From contig NZ_JABAII010000002.1 in assembly GCF_012641405.1 (NCBI RefSeq), positions 434,001 through 498,000 on the forward strand: a stretch of 64,000 bases of DNA, read 5' to 3'. Numbering within the stretch: the stretch's first letter is position 1; every line of letters starts with the position of its first letter. The stretch is from Rhizobium sp. P40RR-XXII. Lineage in GTDB: Bacteria > Pseudomonadota > Alphaproteobacteria > Rhizobiales > Rhizobiaceae. Position numbers and translations under genes: made by a program. Below the pieces are notes generated by a model. The model saw nothing but the letters and a program-made list of their open reading frames with translations, ran no database searches and was not told where the DNA came from. Below are positions 1 to 8,975 of the stretch, piece by piece.

Positions 1-464
1 AGCCAATAGAGATCGTTCAATTGCGAATAGAAATCGTGCTCGATCGGGATGCTGTCGATGGACAGCACGAAGGCTATGCCCCGCGCCAGGAACATGCCGG
101 CCAGCGTCACGATGAAGGGCGGCATGCTGAGATAATGGATGATGGCGCCCATGCCGGCGCCGAAGATCGTCGTGATGACGAGAACCAGGGCGAAAGCCAC
201 CAAGGGATGAATCGTCGTATCGCGAAGGATGACTGCCAGGAAAACGCCGGTAAAGGCGATGACCGAGCCGATGGACAGATCGATCCCGCCGGAAATGATC
301 ACGAATGTCATGCCGACGGCCGCAATTCCCAGAAAAGCATTGTCGGTCAATAGATTGCCGATCACCCGCGTCGACAGCATGTTCGGATATTGCGTCACGC
401 AGCCGGCATAAGCCAGGATGAAGATAACGATGGTCGCAAGCAGCGGAAGATATTTCGAATTCAC
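1..464 (-). CDS. yjfF: Sugar ABC transporter permease YjfF, partial (C-terminus beyond window)
   Basis: Inner-membrane permease of a ribose/galactofuranose-type ABC importer. Reading the minus strand from a GTG at 464 gives a protein with a first membrane helix, then RVIGNLLTDNAFLGIAAVGM and a glycine-rich stretch (ISGGIDLSIGSVIAFTG) typical of the BPD_transp_2 permease family; the order of these motifs closely resembles E. coli YjfF. The GTG overlaps the stop of the preceding permease (GTGA), so translation is probably coupled. The reading frame is open to position 1, so roughly half of the protein lies outside the window. Family assignment is strong; the sugar (galactofuranose in E. coli) is inferred from homologues. 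Confidence 0.85.
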   Translation of the reverse strand, partial: MNSKYLPLLATIVIFILAYAGCVTQYPNMLSTRVIGNLLTDNAFLGIAAVGMTFVIISGGIDLSIGSVIAFTGVFLAVILRDTTIHPLVAFALVLVITTIFGAGMGAIIHYLSMPPFIVTLAGMFLARGIAFVLSIDSIPIEHDFYSQLNDLYW

Positions 465-1489
465 TTTGCCTGCTCCTTTTGCACCATCTGCCCCTCGACT
501 CGGCGGCGCCAGAAGAATGACGTGGCGGATTGCATCGCCGGGGACTGGATGACCAGAATGACGATGACGATGATCGCCTTGATCACCAGATTGAACTCCG
601 GCGGAAAGCCGGAGAGCAGGATGCCCGTATTGACCGATTGAATGATCATCGCACCGATCAGCGAACCGACGATGCTGAAGCGGCCACCGAGCAGCGAATT
701 GCCACCGACGACGACGGCAAGAATCGCATCCAGCTCGAGCCATAAGCCGGCATTGTTGGCATCAGCGCCTTTGATATCGGCTGAAACGATGATGCCGGCG
801 ATGGAAGCACAAAGCCCGCTCAATGCATAAACCGCCACGAGCAGGACCGGGGTTTGAATACCCGAGAGCGTGCTCGCCCGGCGGTTGATACCAATTGCTT
901 CGACCAGCATCCCAAGCGCCGTGCGCCGGACGAGAAGGATCACGACAAGTGCGGCGACAAACCAGATCACCACGGGCATCGGGAAGGCCGCGAAGGAACC
1001 GCTGCCGAGAAAGATCAGCCCGTCATTGTTGAACGTGAGGATCGCACCCTCGGTGATCAATTGCGCGATGCCGCGACCGGCCACCATCAGCACCAGCGTT
1101 GCGATGATCGGCTGGATATCGAGCGTGGCGACAAGGAAGCCATTCCATAGGCCGCAAGCCAGGCCGATGCCGAGGGTCAGAAACAGCGTATAGGTCAGCG
1201 AATAGCCGGAAACGATCGACGATGCCGCCACGGCGCCGCATATTGCGATCACCGCGCCGACCGAAAGATCGATCCCCTTGGTGGCAATGACCAACGTCAT
1301 GCCGATGGACAGCAGCGCCACCGGTGCGCCGCGATTGAGCACATCAATCAGACTCCCGTAGAGTCTTCCATTTTGAATTTCTAGATGAAAAAAATGCGGG
1401 AACATAATGAAATTCAACAGAAGAATTACCGCGAGCGCAATGAGCTGCGGCAGCAACCGAAGCAAGGATGCCTTGATTTGCGAGCTCAT
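461..1489 (-). CDS. ytfT: Sugar ABC transporter permease YtfT
   Basis: 342-residue integral membrane permease, partner of YjfF. About eight to ten hydrophobic segments are visible, starting with LIALAVILLLNFIMF, and the family motif ATKGIDLSVGAVIAICGAV lies near residues 70-88. Its start overlaps the ATPase stop by four bases and its stop overlaps the next permease, so the three genes form a tight operon with the upstream binding-protein gene. Length agrees with the 341 residues known for E. coli YtfT. Role as one half of the heterodimeric membrane channel is inferred from the YtfQRT-YjfF system. Confidence 0.87.
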   Translation of the reverse strand: MSSQIKASLLRLLPQLIALAVILLLNFIMFPHFFHLEIQNGRLYGSLIDVLNRGAPVALLSIGMTLVIATKGIDLSVGAVIAICGAVAASSIVSGYSLTYTLFLTLGIGLACGLWNGFLVATLDIQPIIATLVLMVAGRGIAQLITEGAILTFNNDGLIFLGSGSFAAFPMPVVIWFVAALVVILLVRRTALGMLVEAIGINRRASTLSGIQTPVLLVAVYALSGLCASIAGIIVSADIKGADANNAGLWLELDAILAVVVGGNSLLGGRFSIVGSLIGAMIIQSVNTGILLSGFPPEFNLVIKAIIVIVILVIQSPAMQSATSFFWRRRVEGQMVQKEQAK

Positions 1490-3009
1490 GCGTCTTCCTT
1501 TGCATTCTGAGCCGTGGCAATGGCCTCGACGATATTTCCGGCGGTTATCCCGCTGCCGGTCAACTCGGCAATGTGTTCGCGGTCGCGCAGGACGATGACG
1601 CGTGAACTATAGGCGACAAGCTCCTCAAGTTCAGACGAAATGACCACCAGGGACATGCCCTGCCGGCAAAGATCTTCGATCAGCCGGATGATTTCGGCAT
1701 GGGCGCCGACATCGATGCCGCGGGTCGGCTCGTCCAGGATCAGGAAATTCGGATTGGTCGCCAGCCATCGCGCGAGGATCGCCTTTTGCTGGTTGCCGCC
1801 CGAAAGAAGCCGGATGGGCTTTTCCCGATCGGTCGTGCGGATATCCAGTGCCTTGATGTAGCGATCGGCGATGGCGTTCTGCTCGCTGCGCGCGAGAGGT
1901 CTGGCCCAACCGCGCCGCGCCTGCAGCGCCATGATAATGTTTTCCCGAATGGAAAGATCGCCGATGATGCCGTCCGTCTTGCGGTCTTCCGGGCAGAAGC
2001 CGAAGCCGCGCTTGATCGCAGCCCGGGGGCTGGAAAGCGTCACCGTATTACCGTCGATCTTCGCTTCGCCGCTATCGGCACGCTCGACGCCGAAAAGCAC
2101 TTCGGCGGTTTCGGTGCGGCCGGAGCCAAGCAGGCCGGCGATGCCGACCACCTCTCCGACATGCACCTCCATGTTGAAGGGCTTGATCTTGCCGCGCTTG
2201 CCGAAATTCGTGAAATGATATCTGACCGGACCGCTTTCCGTCTCGGTCTGCCTCACCGTGCTTTCCGTCTCGGCGAGCTCGCGGCCGAGCATCATGGCGA
2301 TCAGGGTCTGCCGCGGCAGACCATTCGCTTCGCGCGTGCCGACCAGACGACCGTTGCGAAGAACGGTAATGCGATCGCAGATCTCGTAGACCTGCTCAAG
2401 AAAATGCGTGATGAAGACGATCCCCAGGCCACGCTCCTTCAATCGCCTGACGATGCCGAACAGCATTTCGACTTCATGCGTATCGAGGCTTGCCGTCGGC
2501 TCATCGAGAATCAGCACCTTGCCGGAGAGATCGACGGCGCGGGCAATCGCGATCACCTGCTGTATGGCAACGGAGAAGCGGTCGAGCTGGCGGTTGACAT
2601 CGATATCCATGCCGTATTGCGACAGCAGGTCTCTCGCCATGCCGTTCATGATGCGGCTGCTGACCATGCCGAACCGCCGCGGCTGGCGACCGAGAAACAG
2701 GTTTTCCGCGACGCTCAGATTGGGCAGCAGGTTCACTTCCTGGTAGACGGTTCCGATGCCGAGCTTCTGCGCCGCCAGCGTGTCATGCGGATCGATCTCG
2801 GCGCCGTCGAGAACCAGAGTGCCGCCGTCGCGGCGATAGGCGCCGGTCATGCACTTGATCAGTGTGGATTTTCCGGCGCCGTTCTCGCCGAGCAGCGCAT
2901 GGACCTCGCCGCGCATCAACGTGAAATCGACATGATCGAGAGCGGTCGAACCGGGAAAATATTTACAAAAGCCTGTCGCTGTCAGAAGTCGCTCGACGTC
3001 TTGAGCCAT
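1486..3009 (-). CDS. ytfR: Sugar ABC transporter ATP-binding protein YtfR
   Basis: Cytoplasmic ATPase of about 507 residues with two nucleotide-binding domains in tandem, as in RbsA/MglA/YtfR. The first Walker A is GENGAGKST and the first Walker B LILDEPTASLD; the second half carries the signature LLSGGNQQKAILARW and Walker B LILDEPTRGID, while its Walker A region (LLGSGRTETAE) is degenerate as is usual in this family. I chose the ATG at 3009 (MAQDVERLL), which has AAGGA about 12 bases upstream and gives the usual family length; the frame is open to an alternative start at 3063. It stands between the binding protein and the two permeases in one operon. Confidence 0.88.
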   Translation of the reverse strand: MAQDVERLLTATGFCKYFPGSTALDHVDFTLMRGEVHALLGENGAGKSTLIKCMTGAYRRDGGTLVLDGAEIDPHDTLAAQKLGIGTVYQEVNLLPNLSVAENLFLGRQPRRFGMVSSRIMNGMARDLLSQYGMDIDVNRQLDRFSVAIQQVIAIARAVDLSGKVLILDEPTASLDTHEVEMLFGIVRRLKERGLGIVFITHFLEQVYEICDRITVLRNGRLVGTREANGLPRQTLIAMMLGRELAETESTVRQTETESGPVRYHFTNFGKRGKIKPFNMEVHVGEVVGIAGLLGSGRTETAEVLFGVERADSGEAKIDGNTVTLSSPRAAIKRGFGFCPEDRKTDGIIGDLSIRENIIMALQARRGWARPLARSEQNAIADRYIKALDIRTTDREKPIRLLSGGNQQKAILARWLATNPNFLILDEPTRGIDVGAHAEIIRLIEDLCRQGMSLVVISSELEELVAYSSRVIVLRDREHIAELTGSGITAGNIVEAIATAQNAKEDA

Positions 3010-3053
3010 GAAGCGCTGATGTCCTTGCATTGAGCCAATGGGCGAAAGCGATA

Positions 3054-3080
3054 GCCGGCGCATTGGCCTGATGCGCCGGC
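3054..3080 (-). promoter_or_regulatory. Intercistronic hairpin between ytfQ and ytfR
   Basis: A perfect 10-bp inverted repeat (GCCGGCGCAT, 7-base loop, ATGCGCCGGC) lies in the gap between the binding-protein and ATPase genes. It has no T-run, so it does not look like a strong terminator. Such hairpins in binding-protein operons often protect the upstream transcript from 3' decay, raising the ratio of binding protein to transporter; that role is an inference here. Confidence 0.5.
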
Positions 3081-3137
3081 ATCTCGCACATGAATTCGCA
3101 CCGGCGGCGTTGCCAGCCGGTACGATCAGCTTTTGTC

Positions 3138-4100
3138 TTAGTAGCCGAGGTCTTTCTTCTGCTCGTAGACCTTCTGCGGATCATCCGCTTGGGTGTAGAG
3201 CTTGGATTCCGTCTGGATCCACTTCGGCGGCTCCTTCTTGCTCTTCAGATACGCATCGAGCGCGTCGAAGGCAGGACCTGCCATATTCGGCGTCAGTTCG
3301 ACGGTGGCGTTCGCCTCACCGGCAGCCATGGCCTTGAAGAGATCCGGAACCGAATCGATCGACACGGTCAGGATGTCCTTGCCCGGCTTCAGGCCGGCTT
3401 CCTTGATCGCCTGAATAGCGCCGACGGCCATGTCGTCGTTATGGGCGTAGAGCGCGCAGATATCCTTGCCGCCGTTTTCAGCCTTCAGGAAGCTTTCCAT
3501 GACTTCCTTGCCCTTGGCGCGGGTGAAGTCACCGGTCTGGCTACGAACGATCTTCAGGTTGTCATGACCCTTGATGGCTTCCTCGAAGCCCTTCTTTCGG
3601 GCGATGGCCGGCGAAGAGCCGGTCGTGCCCTGCAGCTCGACGATGTTGCACTTCTTGTCGCCGACCGTCTTTACAAGCCAGTCACCGGCGACCTTGCCTT
3701 CATGAACCAGGTCGGACGTGACAGCTGTCAGATAAAGGTCCTTCGGTGCAGCAACCGTGCGGTCAAGCAGAATGACGGGGATCTTGGCTTCCTTGGCTTC
3801 CTTCAGGACAGCATCCCAGCCGGTCTCGACGACGGGCGCCAGCAGGATCGCATCGACGCCCTGCGCGATGAAGGAACGGATCGCCTTGATCTGGTTTTCC
3901 TGCTTCTGCTGCGCGTCTGCGAACTTCAGGTCAATGCCGCGCTTCTTGGCTTGCTGCTTCGTCAGCGTCGTTTCGGCCGCACGCCAACCGGACTCAGAAC
4001 CGATTTGCGAGAATCCGACGACCAGGTCTTTAGCCGATGCCGACGTGAACATGCAGGCAGCAAGCATCGTCGCACTGATCAGTGCAGTCTTCAACTTCAT
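3138..4100 (-). CDS. ytfQ: Periplasmic sugar-binding protein YtfQ
   Basis: 320-residue ABC-transporter solute-binding protein. A signal peptide is clear (MKLKTALISATMLAACMFTS, cleavage near ASA-KD), followed by a Peripla_BP_4 fold. The stretches GFSQIGSESGWRAAE and QQKQENQIKAIRSFIAQGVD match the galactofuranose-binding protein YtfQ of E. coli very closely, and RTVAAP and SIDSVPDL fall where the ligand-contacting loops of this family lie. It is the first gene of the ytfQ-ytfR-ytfT-yjfF operon. Import of galactofuranose or a related pentose/hexose is inferred from the family; the actual substrate cannot be read from sequence. Confidence 0.88.
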   Translation of the reverse strand: MKLKTALISATMLAACMFTSASAKDLVVGFSQIGSESGWRAAETTLTKQQAKKRGIDLKFADAQQKQENQIKAIRSFIAQGVDAILLAPVVETGWDAVLKEAKEAKIPVILLDRTVAAPKDLYLTAVTSDLVHEGKVAGDWLVKTVGDKKCNIVELQGTTGSSPAIARKKGFEEAIKGHDNLKIVRSQTGDFTRAKGKEVMESFLKAENGGKDICALYAHNDDMAVGAIQAIKEAGLKPGKDILTVSIDSVPDLFKAMAAGEANATVELTPNMAGPAFDALDAYLKSKKEPPKWIQTESKLYTQADDPQKVYEQKKDLGY

Positions 4101-4192
4101 GATTTCCTCCCAAAGGCCATTTCCTCAGGCCGCGGTCAAAAAAATCATATAGTAATACTTTTGTAAATCGACATTCGATGATGCAGTGCAAC

Positions 4193-4218
4193 AAAAAGGG
4201 GCGCTTTAAGCGCCCCTT
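4193..4218 (-). terminator. Rho-independent terminator of the BMP-type ABC operon
   Basis: On the minus strand, 25 bases after the binding-protein stop, AAGGGGCGCTT pairs with AAGCGCCCCTT around a minimal loop and is followed by a T-rich tract. It closes the operon whose last gene ends at 4243. Confidence 0.8.
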
Positions 4219-4242
4219 CTCAACTTAGACTATTTCATCTGC

Positions 4243-5319
4243 TTATTTCGAAGCGGGCAGCTTGTCGTCGACACCTTCGATGTAGAAGTTCATGCCGAGC
4301 AGCGTACCGTCATCGGCCTTTTCGCCTGCCTTCAGCCAGGGCGTTCCGTCCTGCTTGTTGATCAGGCCGGTGAAGGGAGCGAGCTCGCCTGACTTGATCT
4401 TGGCTTCGGTTTCCTGAGCCATCTTCTTCACGTCGTCGGGCATGTTGGTGTAATCGGCCATCTTCAGGATGCCGTCCTTCAGGCCGTCCCAGCTCTGTTC
4501 GGACTTCCAGGTGCCATCGAGCAGCGCGTGGACGCGCTTGGAGTAATAGTTACCCCAGGTGTCGACAATGGCGGTCAGCTGAGCCTTCGGGCCGGCGGCA
4601 ATCATGTTGGACGCCTGACCGAACGCATGGATACCGCGCTCTTCGGCCACCTGCATCGGCGCCGTCGTGTCGGTGTGCTGCGTTAGGACATCGACGCCCT
4701 GGTCGACCATGGCTTTGGCGGCATCGGCTTCCTTGCCCGGATCGAACCAGGTGTTGACCCAGACGACCTTGAGCTTGAAGCTCGGATCGATCGAGCGGGC
4801 GCCCTGTTCGAAGGAATTGATGCCCATGACGACTTCCGGAATCGGGAAGGACGCGATGTAGGCGGCGCCGTGGTTCTTCGACGTCTTGGCGGCGATCTGG
4901 CCAAGGATGTAACGGCCTTCATAGAAACGCGAGTTATAGGTTGCGAGATTCGGGCCGCTCTTGAAGCCGGTCGCATGCTCGAACTTCACCTTCGGGAACT
5001 TGGCGGCAACCTTGACGGTCGCGTCCATGAAGCCGAACGAGGTGGAGAAGATCAGCGAGCAGCCGGAACGGGCAAGACGCTCGATGGCGCGCTCTGCGTC
5101 CGGGCCTTCCGGCACGTTTTCGAGATAGGGCGTCTCGATCTTGTTGCCGAACTCCTTCTGGACCTGCTGACGGCCGAGATCATGCGCCTGCGAATAGCCG
5201 CCATCCGTGTGCGAGCCGACATAGACGAAGCAGACCTTGGTCGGCGCGGCTTCTGCAGCGGCCGCAAAACCGATGATGGCAGCGGCTGTCGTGGCGAGGG
5301 CGAGTGTTAGTTTCTTCAT
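4243..5319 (-). CDS. BMP family ABC transporter substrate-binding protein (nucleoside/purine type)
   Basis: 358-residue exported protein with a clear signal peptide (MKKLTLALATTAAAIIGFAA, cleavage after AEA). The mature part begins KVCFVYVGSHTDGGYSQAHD and contains SCSLIFSTSFGFMD, the hallmarks of the BMP/Med/PnrA-like family, which binds purine nucleosides or related compounds in the periplasm. It is the last gene of a four-gene unit (ATPase, permease, permease, binding protein) and is followed at once by a strong terminator. In many relatives the binding protein comes first; here it comes last. Nucleoside specificity is inferred from the family, not shown. Confidence 0.82.
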   Translation of the reverse strand: MKKLTLALATTAAAIIGFAAAAEAAPTKVCFVYVGSHTDGGYSQAHDLGRQQVQKEFGNKIETPYLENVPEGPDAERAIERLARSGCSLIFSTSFGFMDATVKVAAKFPKVKFEHATGFKSGPNLATYNSRFYEGRYILGQIAAKTSKNHGAAYIASFPIPEVVMGINSFEQGARSIDPSFKLKVVWVNTWFDPGKEADAAKAMVDQGVDVLTQHTDTTAPMQVAEERGIHAFGQASNMIAAGPKAQLTAIVDTWGNYYSKRVHALLDGTWKSEQSWDGLKDGILKMADYTNMPDDVKKMAQETEAKIKSGELAPFTGLINKQDGTPWLKAGEKADDGTLLGMNFYIEGVDDKLPASK

Positions 5320-5367
5320 GGTTACCCCTGTTGGTTTGACACTATGAAATCCGTCCGGTTCGTGTCT

Positions 5368-6288
5368 TCAGCGCTCCGGAACGAAGGCCTTGCCGAGCGA
5401 CGCTGGCGTGTTGATCAAGGTCGCGCGGCGATTTTGAGAGATGATGACGAGAACCACAATAGTCGATGCATAGGGCAGCATCGACAGGAACTGCGAGGGA
5501 ATGCCGACACCGAAGCCCTGCGCATGAAACTGCAGGATCGTCACGGCGCCGAAAAGATAGCCGCCGGCCATGACGCGCATCGGCCGCCAGGACGCAAAGA
5601 CCACCAGCGCAAGCGTTACCCAGCCGCGGCCGGCCGACATGTTCTCGACCCATTGCGGCGTGTAGACGAGCGACAACTGAGCACCGGCAAGCCCGGCGCA
5701 GGCACCGCCGAACATGACGGCGAGATAGCGCGTGCGAATGACGTCGATGCCGAGCGCGTGGGCCGAGCCATGACTGTCGCCCACGGCGCGCAGCTTGAGG
5801 CCGGCACGGCTGCGGAAAAGGAACCAGTTGACCCCGATCAGCAGCGCAATCGAGAGGTAGAAGGTCAGATCCTGCCTGAACAGTACCGAGCCAATCAGTG
5901 GAATGTCCGACAGAAACGGGAAGACGATCTCATGCAGCTGCACGCCCGGCACGCTGACATAACCTTCGCCGATCATGCCGGAAAGGCCGAGGCCTAGGAT
6001 GGTCAGCGCCAGGCCGGTCGCAACCTGGTTCGTGACCAGCGTCAGGGTGAGGAAGCCGAACAGCAGCGAAAACAGCGCACCCGCGACGATGCCGGTCAGC
6101 AGGCCGACATAGGGAGATCCGCTCACCTGCGCCCCGACGAAAGCGGCAACGGCACCGATGATCATCATGCCTTCGACACCGAGGTTGAGCACGCCCGAAC
6201 GTTCCACCACCAGTTCGCCGAGGCCGGCAATGACGAGCGGCGTCGACGCCGTGATGATGGTGAGAAGGATTGCTTCGAAGACACTCAT
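5368..6288 (-). CDS. ABC transporter permease, BMP/nucleoside type (second permease)
   Basis: 306-residue inner-membrane permease of the BPD_transp_2 family. Hydrophobic segments are spread through the protein, and ERSGVLNLGVEGMMIIGAV near residues 29-47 is the conserved motif of the NupQ/YufQ-like permeases that work with BMP binding proteins. Its start overlaps the stop of the first permease (6285-6288), suggesting translational coupling and equal stoichiometry. The binding-protein gene follows after about 48 bases. Confidence 0.83.
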   Translation of the reverse strand: MSVFEAILLTIITASTPLVIAGLGELVVERSGVLNLGVEGMMIIGAVAAFVGAQVSGSPYVGLLTGIVAGALFSLLFGFLTLTLVTNQVATGLALTILGLGLSGMIGEGYVSVPGVQLHEIVFPFLSDIPLIGSVLFRQDLTFYLSIALLIGVNWFLFRSRAGLKLRAVGDSHGSAHALGIDVIRTRYLAVMFGGACAGLAGAQLSLVYTPQWVENMSAGRGWVTLALVVFASWRPMRVMAGGYLFGAVTILQFHAQGFGVGIPSQFLSMLPYASTIVVLVIISQNRRATLINTPASLGKAFVPER

Positions 6289-7370
6289 GCCGCACCCCCC
6301 CGAACTCGCGACCAGACCAGGCGAATCTTGTAATAGATCAGCGTGTCGCAGGAGAGCACGAAAAACAGCAGCAGGCCCTGGAAGACGCTGGCCGCCTTGG
6401 CGGAGATACCCGGCGACAATTGTGCCGCTTCGCCGCCGAGATAGGTCAGCGCCAGCACGAGGCCGGACAGGATGGCTCCGAGCGGATTGAGACGTGCGAG
6501 GAAGGCAACGATGATGGCGGTGAAGCCGTAGCCCGGCGATATCGCCGGCTGCAGATGGCCGATGGAGCCGGAAACTTCGGATATACCGGCCAATCCCGCG
6601 AGCGCACCGGAGAAGAGGAAGGCAAACCAGACCATTTTTCGCGAAGAGAAACCGGCAAAGCGCCCTGCCCGCGCCGATTGTCCAAGCACGGTGATTTCAA
6701 AGCCTTTCAGCGTGTACTTCATCAGAAACCAGGCAAGGATCGCCGCGACCACGGCAAAGACGATGCCCCAATGCGCGCGTCCGGAATCCTCCCATATCGC
6801 CGGCAGCACCGCATCCGGCGGGAAATCGACGCTCTGCGGAAAATTGTGACCCTGGGGATCGCGCCACGGGCCACGCGACAACCAATCCAGAAACAGCTGG
6901 GCGATATAGACCAGCATCAGGCTCGTCAGGATCTCATTGGTATTGAAATGCGCTTTCAGGAGCGCTGGAATGGCCGCATAGAGCGCCCCGCCGACGGCGC
7001 CGGCGACCAGCATCAAAGGCAGGACTATCGGCGAATGCCAATCGGTGAAGACGATCGGGATGAACGATCCGGCGACGGCACCCATGGTAAACTGGCCCTC
7101 GGCACCGATATTCCAGTTGTTGGACCGGTAGCAAAGGCAAAGGCCGACGGCGATCAGGATCAGCGGCCCCGCCTTGATCGCCAGTTCGTGCAGCGACCAA
7201 ACCTCCAGCAGAGGTTCGACGAAGAAGGCATTAAGCGCCTCGACGGGATCCTTGCCCATGACGGCGAACATGATGGTGCCGGCGATCAGCGCCAATGCGA
7301 GTGCCAGCAATGGCGACAGGAAGCCGAACAGCTTCGAGACCTGCGGGCGCTTTTCAAGTTCAATGCGCAT
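6285..7370 (-). CDS. ABC transporter permease, BMP/nucleoside type (first permease)
   Basis: 361-residue inner-membrane permease. About eight to ten hydrophobic helices are visible (for example FLSPLLALALALIAGTIMFA near the N-terminus), with CYRSNNWNIGAEGQFTMGAV in the position of the conserved NupP/YufP motif. It overlaps the ATPase gene by 11 bases and the next permease by four. Together with the 306-residue permease it should form the heterodimeric channel of the importer. Confidence 0.83.
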   Translation of the reverse strand: MRIELEKRPQVSKLFGFLSPLLALALALIAGTIMFAVMGKDPVEALNAFFVEPLLEVWSLHELAIKAGPLILIAVGLCLCYRSNNWNIGAEGQFTMGAVAGSFIPIVFTDWHSPIVLPLMLVAGAVGGALYAAIPALLKAHFNTNEILTSLMLVYIAQLFLDWLSRGPWRDPQGHNFPQSVDFPPDAVLPAIWEDSGRAHWGIVFAVVAAILAWFLMKYTLKGFEITVLGQSARAGRFAGFSSRKMVWFAFLFSGALAGLAGISEVSGSIGHLQPAISPGYGFTAIIVAFLARLNPLGAILSGLVLALTYLGGEAAQLSPGISAKAASVFQGLLLFFVLSCDTLIYYKIRLVWSRVRGGAA

Positions 7371-8934
7371 GAGCAGGCTCCGAATGCGTCTTCGATTCGT
7401 GCTGACCGCCCATCAGCAGCCCGATCTTTTCACGGGTCAGTTCACGTGCCGGATAGGACGGCGACAGTCGCCCTTCGGAGATGACGGCGATGTCGGTCGC
7501 GACTTCGAAAATCTCATCGAGATCCTGGCTGATGACGAGCACGGCCGAACCGTCGCGGGCAAGATCGACCAGAGCCTGGCGGATGCGGCTGGCGGCGCCC
7601 GCATCCACGCCCCAGGTCGGCTGGTTGACGACGAGAACGCTCGGCTGACGATCCAGTTCGCGGCCGACGATGAACTTCTGCAGATTGCCGCCGGAAAGCG
7701 CGCCGGCCGCCGGATCCTCGCCGCTCTTGCGGACATCCATCGCCTCGCAGATCCGCTTCGTCGCCTGCTTGACCGCCCCGTGCCTGATGATATTGAGGAA
7801 GCGTCCGCTCAGAAACGCCTTGCGATCCGACTGATTGCGGGCGAGCACGAGATTGTCGGAGAGTTTCAATGCCGACACGGCGGCGTGACCATGGCGCTCT
7901 TCGGGCACGAAACCGGCACCCAGCAGCCGGCGCGCATTGATGCCCTTGGCACCCACAGCCTTGCCGCGCAACTGGACGAGATTATCCGATGCAACGGTGT
8001 ATTCACCTGAAATGACATCGAACAACTCGCCCTGGCCGTTTCCGGCGACACCGGCAATCGCCAGCACCTCGCCGGCACGCACGCGCAGGGAAACATCCTT
8101 CAGCGACATGGCGAAGGGGGTTCGCGCAGATGCCGAAAGGCCCGCGACTTCCAGGAGGATATCCCCCTTCTTGTCCAAGCCTTCGTGATGTACGCTTGCG
8201 ACATCACTGCCGACCATCATGCGGGCAAGCGAGCCCGTCGTTTCCTGCCGCGGATCGCAGGCGCCGGTTACCTTGCCATGGCGCAATACGGTGGCGCGCG
8301 AACAGATGCGCTGCACTTCCTCCAGCCGGTGGCTGATATAGAGCACCGAGCGCCCCTCGTCTCTCAGCTGGAACAGGGTTTCGAACAGACGATCGGCCTC
8401 CTGAGGCGTCAAAACGGAGGTGGGTTCGTCGAGAATGATCAGCTTCGGATTCTGCAGAAGCGCACGGACGATCTCGATGCGCTGCCGTTCGCCGACGGAA
8501 AGATCGGCGACATGCGCACTCGGATCGAGCGGCAGCCCATAGGCACGCGAAAGCTTTGCGGCTTCCTCGGAAATTCTTGCGAGCGGGATATTGCTGTCGA
8601 GCGAGAGCGCGATGTTTTCCGCGACGGTCAGCGCCTCGAACAGGGAGAAATGCTGGAACACCATGCCGATGCCGAGCTTGCGCGCCGTGCCAGGCGCGTC
8701 GATCGAAACAGGTTGTCCCTGCCATACGATCTGCCCATGCGATGGCTCGAGCACGCCGAACAGCATCTTCACGAGCGTGGATTTGCCTGCGCCGTTTTCA
8801 CCGAGGAGAGCGTGAATTTCCCCTGGCTGGATTTCAAGATCGATTTCGCTGCAAGCCGCAAAACTGCCGAACAGTTTCGTCAATTTGCGAACCGACAATA
8901 GCGCACCGGTTGCCGGCGCATCAGATGACGACAC
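7360..8934 (-). CDS. ABC transporter ATP-binding protein, BMP/nucleoside type
   Basis: 524-residue ATPase with two nucleotide-binding domains, related to YufO/NupO. The first half has Walker A GENGAGKST, signature LSVGERQRIEI and Walker B LIILDEPTSVLT. The second half has the signature LSGGNLQKFIVGREL but a degenerate Walker A and a Walker B reading VLVVNQPTWGVD, with N and Q in place of the usual D and E; this asymmetry is common in the family and implies one catalytic site. It is the first gene of the transporter unit and starts only 41 bases after the quinone oxidoreductase gene ends. Confidence 0.85.
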   Translation of the reverse strand: MSSSDAPATGALLSVRKLTKLFGSFAACSEIDLEIQPGEIHALLGENGAGKSTLVKMLFGVLEPSHGQIVWQGQPVSIDAPGTARKLGIGMVFQHFSLFEALTVAENIALSLDSNIPLARISEEAAKLSRAYGLPLDPSAHVADLSVGERQRIEIVRALLQNPKLIILDEPTSVLTPQEADRLFETLFQLRDEGRSVLYISHRLEEVQRICSRATVLRHGKVTGACDPRQETTGSLARMMVGSDVASVHHEGLDKKGDILLEVAGLSASARTPFAMSLKDVSLRVRAGEVLAIAGVAGNGQGELFDVISGEYTVASDNLVQLRGKAVGAKGINARRLLGAGFVPEERHGHAAVSALKLSDNLVLARNQSDRKAFLSGRFLNIIRHGAVKQATKRICEAMDVRKSGEDPAAGALSGGNLQKFIVGRELDRQPSVLVVNQPTWGVDAGAASRIRQALVDLARDGSAVLVISQDLDEIFEVATDIAVISEGRLSPSYPARELTREKIGLLMGGQHESKTHSEPAHAH

Positions 8935-8975
8935 GTTCCCCTCATTTCCTTCCCACCGACCTGTCCTTTACGGAT

